Shown here: positions 60,052-64,000 of the stretch, piece by piece
How the letters are laid out: the number at the start of each line of letters is the position of its first letter
Numbering within the stretch: the first letter of the stretch is position 1
Notes under the pieces: model-generated
Seen by the model: the letters and a program-made list of their open reading frames with translations, nothing else
What the model was told of the DNA's origin: nothing
The model's database searches: none
Program-made: the position numbers and the translations under genes
From: Litoribacillus peritrichatus
GTDB lineage: Bacteria > Pseudomonadota > Gammaproteobacteria > Pseudomonadales > Litoribrevibacteraceae
Assembly: GCF_039537985.1 (NCBI RefSeq)
Contig: NZ_BAABBN010000017.1
Span: 294,856-358,855, forward strand
DNA: 64,000 bases
Direction: 5' to 3'

Positions 60052-61179
60052 TTAAGGGTAGTAAATACCGCCTAACAGTGCATTACGAGTCGCGCCCGTG
60101 GTTGTGGCTTGTTGAATGTTTCTCTTTGCTAGTGTTTCTTGAGCAAACCATGCAAATGCACAGGCTTCGATCCAGTCCGGTTGGATGCCTAGATCTGAGG
60201 TTGAACCCACGTAAACCTGAGAGCCTATTAGCTGTCGGATTCTTGTTATCAGATAGCTGTTCTTCCACCCCCCACCGCATACATACACCTCTTGGGTGTT
60301 GGGTGCAGTCGACTCAATTTCTTTACAAATGCTGGTGGCTGTCAGCTCCACCAACGTGGTTTGTATATCTTGCGCTGAAAACGAATGGCTTTGCTTCAAT
60401 GCGTTGAGCTGATGAGTTAGCCAGTTGGGGTTAAACAGCTCCCTTCCCGTGCTTTTAGGTGGCGAGTCTTGAAAATAGGCGGTTTGCAAACATTGAGAAA
60501 GGAGTTCAGGGATAACCGTTCCTTGTTTCGCCCAGTGACCATTGTTGTCGAATTCACCTGAATTGTGTTGTGAGTACCAGTAGTCCAGTAACGCATTGCC
60601 TGGGCCTGTGTCGTATCCGACCGGGTTTGCATTTGGACAAACAGTTTTTGGTGTAAGAATTGAAATATTGGAAATTCCGCCGATATTCAGAATCACCCTG
60701 TGCTTGTCATCGGATTGAAAGAAGGCGTTATGAAAAGGAGGAACCAGAGGTGCTCCTTGGCCTTGAAGTGCGATGTCTTTACGGCGAAAGTCTCCAACCG
60801 TAGTAATACCTGTTTGTGCTGCAATTTGTCCCCAGTTACCAAGTTGGGCTGTGAAGCCTGGGGTCAGCTCAGGGTGATGACGAATGGTTTGTCCATGAAT
60901 ACCGAGTGCTGAAATATTACTGGCTGGAATATTAAGACTTCTTAGCCAAACGTTGATTGTGTCTGCACAAAATTGGGAATAGAAGTTTTCGGTTTGAAAC
61001 AGTTGAGCGATATTGATGGTTTCTAAGTGTGATAATTCAAATAAGGCAGACTTTAACGTTTGGGGGAATGGCAGAAAGTGCGAGTGAGTAACGATGTCTG
61101 ACTGCTGAAAATCACAAAGGGCCAGGTCGAGACCATCCAAACTGGTCCCGGACATGGCGCCGATGAAAAATTGACTCAC
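60052..61179 (-). CDS. anmK: Anhydro-N-acetylmuramic acid kinase
   Basis: Phosphorylates and opens anhydroMurNAc in peptidoglycan recycling. The N-terminus has FIGAMSGTSLDGLDLALCDF; further signatures are LGIHGQTIRHHP, GDFRRKDIALQGQGAPLVPP and YDTGPGNALLDYW. I take GTG 61179, which follows the stop of the upstream endopeptidase gene with four bases between, giving 376 residues. A TTG at 61212 would overlap that gene by 29 bases. The ribosome site is weak in both cases, so coupling is likely. The gene sits between erpA (convergent) and the M23 endopeptidase, as in Pseudomonas. Confidence 0.93.
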   Translation of the reverse strand: MSQFFIGAMSGTSLDGLDLALCDFQQSDIVTHSHFLPFPQTLKSALFELSHLETINIAQLFQTENFYSQFCADTINVWLRSLNIPASNISALGIHGQTIRHHPELTPGFTAQLGNWGQIAAQTGITTVGDFRRKDIALQGQGAPLVPPFHNAFFQSDDKHRVILNIGGISNISILTPKTVCPNANPVGYDTGPGNALLDYWYSQHNSGEFDNNGHWAKQGTVIPELLSQCLQTAYFQDSPPKSTGRELFNPNWLTHQLNALKQSHSFSAQDIQTTLVELTATSICKEIESTAPNTQEVYVCGGGWKNSYLITRIRQLIGSQVYVGSTSDLGIQPDWIEACAFAWFAQETLAKRNIQQATTTGATRNALLGGIYYP

Positions 61180-61183
61180 TTTA

Positions 61184-62593
61184 TCAATTGCCCGAATTGC
61201 TGGCGACCACAACAGCGCGTTGGTTGCTTTCTAGCGTTGCTAACCACTTCTTAGCATCAGCTAAGAATGCGTTACGGTATTTTTTATCAATCGGCGAGGC
61301 TTCCGGTAATTTTACTTTAACCGGATTTTTATGAACGCCGTTCACTCGGAATTCGTAATGTAAGTGAGGGCCGGATGCTAAGCCACTGCTGCCTACATAA
61401 CCGATAATTTGTCCCTGGCTGACACGGGCACCTTTTTTGGTTTTTTTGTTGAATTTGCTCATATGAGCATACAGTGTTTGCATGCCTTGGCCGTGTTGAA
61501 CAATCACGCAACGACCAAAGCCACCTTTCCAACCAGCAAAGACTACCTTGCCATCACCCGCTGTGCGGATCGGGGTTCCGCGTGCTGCTGCATAGTCAGT
61601 CCCTTTGTGCGCGCGGATTCTGTTCAATACAGGGTGTTTGCGTCGTAAATTGAAATGTGAACTGATGCGTGCAAAATCAATGGGTGAGCGAAGGAACGCT
61701 TTTCTCATGCTTTTTCCTTCCGGTGTAAAGTAATTGCCGCGACCAAATTCATCTACGTGGCGAATGGCTTGGAACTTTGAGCCTTGGTTGATGAACTCTG
61801 CTGCCACAATGTTGCCAGCGCCTATGGATTCACCATCCAAGAACTGTTCTTCATACATGAGTGAAAAGCTGTCACCTTCACGAAGATCTTGGACAAAATC
61901 GATGTCCCAGCCAAATATGTTGGCAAAATTCATGATGGTGGTCTGGCTCAGTCCGGCTTGCTGTGCATCTAAGAATAATGAGGAATTAATAGTGCCTTGG
62001 GCAAAACGATATTCAATGGTTGGCGTCCGCTTCTTTTCAGACACCTCATAAGCACCGTCTTTAAGTTCGATAATATTGCTGGTTAGCTTATCTTTCTGAT
62101 GTTTAAACGCTTTGAATGTGTTGTCCGCAGTATAAGCAAAAGAAACTTCTTCGCCGGGGTGGAGTCGGGTTGCATCTTTATATACTTTGGCGACGTGGTA
62201 AACGTCTTTGGATGTTAAGCCAACTTTATTGAAAATAAGCGCCAGAGTATCACCGTTGGTGACGGTATAGTGGCGGGTGAATTTTAATGCTTCTTCGGCC
62301 GCAGGCGCGTTGTTAATTTCTTGCTCCGTAGAGATGGGCGTGATGTCTGCAGTTGTTTTCATGGAGTTAACAGGAACATAAATGCCTGAACTCTGTTTGG
62401 TGTCAATAATAGAGTCCGTCTTATCACTGTTTAACGGTAGAGATAAGTCAATTTCAGTTCTGCTGGCTGAGACTGATTCGGACGTAGGTAGAATGGCCAT
62501 TGCAAGTAAAAAACTGGCAACAGCTGAAGCCGCAACAAAATGTCTTTTAGGGTAATGTTTTGCGAGACTTGTTAGGTTTTTCTGAGAGTTCAT
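61184..62593 (-). CDS. mepM: LysM-M23 peptidoglycan endopeptidase (MepM-like)
   Basis: A periplasmic zinc hydrolase that likely cleaves peptide cross-links (DD-endopeptidase). It has an N-terminal membrane anchor (about 18-38), a LysM-like domain (about 105-150, HYTVTNGDTLALIFNKVGLT), an OapA-like middle region and a C-terminal M23 domain (about 330-430). The zinc ligands are HKGTDYAAARGTP (His, Asp) and HLHYEFRVNG (HxH). 469 residues. Its neighbours anmK and mepM are both in wall turnover, and the same order occurs in Pseudomonas. It shares a bidirectional promoter region with tyrS. Confidence 0.94.
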   Translation of the reverse strand: MNSQKNLTSLAKHYPKRHFVAASAVASFLLAMAILPTSESVSASRTEIDLSLPLNSDKTDSIIDTKQSSGIYVPVNSMKTTADITPISTEQEINNAPAAEEALKFTRHYTVTNGDTLALIFNKVGLTSKDVYHVAKVYKDATRLHPGEEVSFAYTADNTFKAFKHQKDKLTSNIIELKDGAYEVSEKKRTPTIEYRFAQGTINSSLFLDAQQAGLSQTTIMNFANIFGWDIDFVQDLREGDSFSLMYEEQFLDGESIGAGNIVAAEFINQGSKFQAIRHVDEFGRGNYFTPEGKSMRKAFLRSPIDFARISSHFNLRRKHPVLNRIRAHKGTDYAAARGTPIRTAGDGKVVFAGWKGGFGRCVIVQHGQGMQTLYAHMSKFNKKTKKGARVSQGQIIGYVGSSGLASGPHLHYEFRVNGVHKNPVKVKLPEASPIDKKYRNAFLADAKKWLATLESNQRAVVVASNSGN

Positions 62594-62699
62594 ATGAAAA
62601 AAGTCGCCTAACTTGCTATTTTACTGGAAAAACTGATCATATCTTAGCCATTTTTCTGTGTTTTCACAAGAATAGTTGGGTCGCATTATTGTAAGTGAG

Positions 62700-62708
62700 T
62701 GTTATAAT
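62700..62708 (+). promoter_or_regulatory. Extended -10 promoter of tyrS
   Basis: TGTTATAAT: a TG one base upstream of a perfect TATAAT (62703-62708). No good -35 hexamer stands at the usual distance, as expected of extended -10 promoters. The start site would be near 62715, leaving a leader of about 36 bases, too short for a T-box. Confidence 0.6.
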
Positions 62709-62750
62709 CTTTCGCCATTTTAGACTATTGAATATTAATTAGGTTGCCTC

Positions 62751-63950
62751 ATGCCGTCAGTTGAAGAGTCATTAAAAGTTATTAAACGTGGTGTTGAAGA
62801 AATTTTACCGGAAGAGGGTTTGGTTAAAAAGCTGGAATCTGGTCGTAAATTACGTATTAAGGCTGGGTTTGATCCAACCGCACCTGATTTGCATTTAGGT
62901 CACACTGTTTTAATCAATAAATTGAAGCAACTGCAAGACTTGGGTCATGAGATCTTGTTCCTGATCGGTGATTTCACGGGTTTGATTGGTGATCCAACTG
63001 GAAAAAGTGCAACTCGTCCACCGCTGACGGAGGCTCAGGTGCAAGAAAATGCACTTACCTATAAAGAGCAGGTGTTCAAAATCCTCGATGAGGAAAAAAC
63101 AACGGTGATGTTTAACTCTGAGTGGATGGGGAAAAAGTCTGCTGCGGATATGATTCAATTGGCGGGTCAATTTAACGTTGCTCGTATGCTTGAGCGCGAT
63201 GATTTCAAAAAGCGTTTCAAAGGTGGTCAAAGTATTGCGATTCATGAATTTTTATACCCATTAATTCAGGGATATGACTCAGTGGCTATGGAAGCGGATA
63301 TTGAATTGGGTGGTACAGATCAGCGGTTTAACCTTTTGGCTGGTCGTCAACTGCAAGAGCATTTTGGTCAGGAGCCGCAAGCGATCATTATGATGCCGAT
63401 TCTTGAAGGGTTGGACGGCGTGAAGAAGATGTCCAAGTCGTTAGGTAATTATGTGGGCATTAATGATAAGCCGGGCGAAATGTTCCAAAAGATCGTTTCT
63501 ATGCCGGACTCTTTGATTTGGCGTTATTTTGAACTGTTAAGTTTCAAAACTATCGAAGAAATTGAAGCGTTAAAAACATCCGTTGAGCAGGGGGCAAACC
63601 CAAGAGATGTGAAAATGGAGTTGGCTCGCGAGCTGATTACACGTTTTCATGATGCGGAAGCTGCGGAGAATGCCCATAAAGCAGCAGGTAATCGCTTGGC
63701 GGAGGGTGAGTTGCCAGAAGATATTCCTGAGGTTGAGATTGACTTTGATGGTCAGGAAGAAATGCCGATCTCTGCTGTATTGAATAAGGCGGGTTTAGTT
63801 AAAAACTCAAACGCAGCAAGAGACATGTTGAAGTCGGGTTCTGTTAAGGTTAACCAAGAGGCGGTTGAATCGACATTTAAGGTTCAGGTGGGTTCGGAAT
63901 ACGTTATTCAGGCTGGTAAAAAGAAATTCGCTAAAGTTAAAACTCTTTAA
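62751..63950 (+). CDS. tyrS: Tyrosyl-tRNA synthetase
   Basis: Charges tRNA-Tyr. A class I synthetase of 399 residues with HIGH-type motif [13 protein letters not shown], the tyrosine pocket ([20 protein letters not shown]), the KMSKS loop [17 protein letters not shown], and a C-terminal S4 RNA-binding domain (from about 330, [20 protein letters not shown]). The sequence is closer to the TyrZ group than to classical E. coli TyrS as judged by the motif context. In P. aeruginosa tyrZ is followed by an rRNA operon; the window ends too early to see whether that holds here. Confidence 0.95.
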   Translation: MPSVEESLKVIKRGVEEILPEEGLVKKLESGRKLRIKAGFDPTAPDLHLGHTVLINKLKQLQDLGHEILFLIGDFTGLIGDPTGKSATRPPLTEAQVQENALTYKEQVFKILDEEKTTVMFNSEWMGKKSAADMIQLAGQFNVARMLERDDFKKRFKGGQSIAIHEFLYPLIQGYDSVAMEADIELGGTDQRFNLLAGRQLQEHFGQEPQAIIMMPILEGLDGVKKMSKSLGNYVGINDKPGEMFQKIVSMPDSLIWRYFELLSFKTIEEIEALKTSVEQGANPRDVKMELARELITRFHDAEAAENAHKAAGNRLAEGELPEDIPEVEIDFDGQEEMPISAVLNKAGLVKNSNAARDMLKSGSVKVNQEAVESTFKVQVGSEYVIQAGKKKFAKVKTL

Positions 63951-63964
63951 AAAATTTAATTCTC

Positions 63965-63993
63965 AAAAAAGGCGAGCTTAGCTCGCCTTTTTT
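63965..63993 (+). terminator. Intrinsic terminator after tyrS
   Basis: AAAAAAGGCGAGC pairs with GCTCGCCTTTTTT around a short loop (TTA), giving a stem of about 13 bp including the A/T ends, followed by TTTTTTG. It lies 15 bases after the tyrS stop. Confidence 0.92.
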
Positions 63994-64000
63994 GTGTCCG

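Noticed and set aside
1..64000. Mobile elements, CRISPR arrays, prophage, toxin-antitoxin or defence systems
   Set aside because: I found no transposase, integrase, repeat-spacer pattern, phage structural gene or restriction/CBASS/retron-like gene. The EVE protein is a stand-alone housekeeping type, and its neighbours are core genes.
1..64000. tRNA and rRNA genes
   Set aside because: None of the intergenic gaps examined by eye folds as a tRNA or resembles an rRNA segment. The 6S RNA is the only RNA gene I can support.

Overview
The window is chromosomal core sequence from a marine-type gammaproteobacterium, probably in or near the Oceanospirillales/Pseudomonadales. This rests on content and gene order: rsd next to dsbB; EVE, 5-FCL, 6S RNA, zapA, ygfB, pepP, ubiH and ubiI in one block; HAD hydrolase, rppH and ptsP; hemL, thiE and thiD; and argC, DUF6776, bactofilin, erpA, anmK, M23 peptidase and tyrS. 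The last block matches, as I remember it, the Pseudomonas aeruginosa PA0662-PA0668 order. The thymidylate synthase and split glycine decarboxylase are not of the Pseudomonas/E. coli type. I cannot name a species.

Layout. 0-7.4 kb: the 3' part of a 7TMR-DISM/PAS sensor kinase coupled to a DUF2390 gene, an orphan ParA-like ATPase, two paralogous DUF4124 genes flanking a periplasmic FKBP isomerase, a WD40 lipoprotein, the sigma-70 regulator Rsd and DsbB. 7.5-12.3 kb: a FliL-like secreted protein, an RMF-like protein, gshA and tex. 12.5-19.7 kb: EVE protein, an unlisted 52-codon membrane protein, 5-formyl-THF cyclo-ligase, 6S RNA, zapA and a ZapB-like partner, ygfB, pepP and two ubiquinone hydroxylases. 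19.8-27.1 kb: a Fur-box-led Fe(III) binding protein and permease without an adjacent ATPase, then gcvT-gcvH and gcvPA-gcvPB. 27.2-35.4 kb: SirB2, HDOD, RlmI, imelysin-like lipoprotein, HAD phosphatase, RppH, PtsP and MepK. 35.5-45.3 kb: an L,D-transpeptidase, NRDE protein, TSUP permease, lgt-thyA-folA, CBS protein, a second HDOD and ilvD. 45.4-56.5 kb: Hpt, argA, adenosine kinase, PBP1b with a TPR lipoprotein, hemL-thiE-thiD-hemJ and a ClC transporter. 56.7-64 kb: argC, DUF6776, bactofilin, erpA, a DsrE-like secreted protein, anmK, an M23 endopeptidase and tyrS.

Themes. Cell-wall genes recur: MepK, LdtD, PBP1b and its candidate activator, AnmK, the M23 endopeptidase and bactofilin. Stationary-phase control is concentrated within 8 kb (Rsd, RMF-like, 6S RNA). 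One-carbon metabolism is represented by the glycine cleavage genes, 5-FCL, ThyA and FolA.

I found no CRISPR array, insertion sequence, prophage, toxin-antitoxin pair, restriction system, tRNA or rRNA gene. There is no clear undescribed system. The best leads are the DUF6776-bactofilin pair, the DUF4124/FKBP cluster, the small membrane protein at 13091, the atypical ClC protein, and short RNA hairpins that overlap ribosome-binding sites at the iron permease and gcvT. Functional calls rest on recognising motifs and family resemblance by eye; no search was run.
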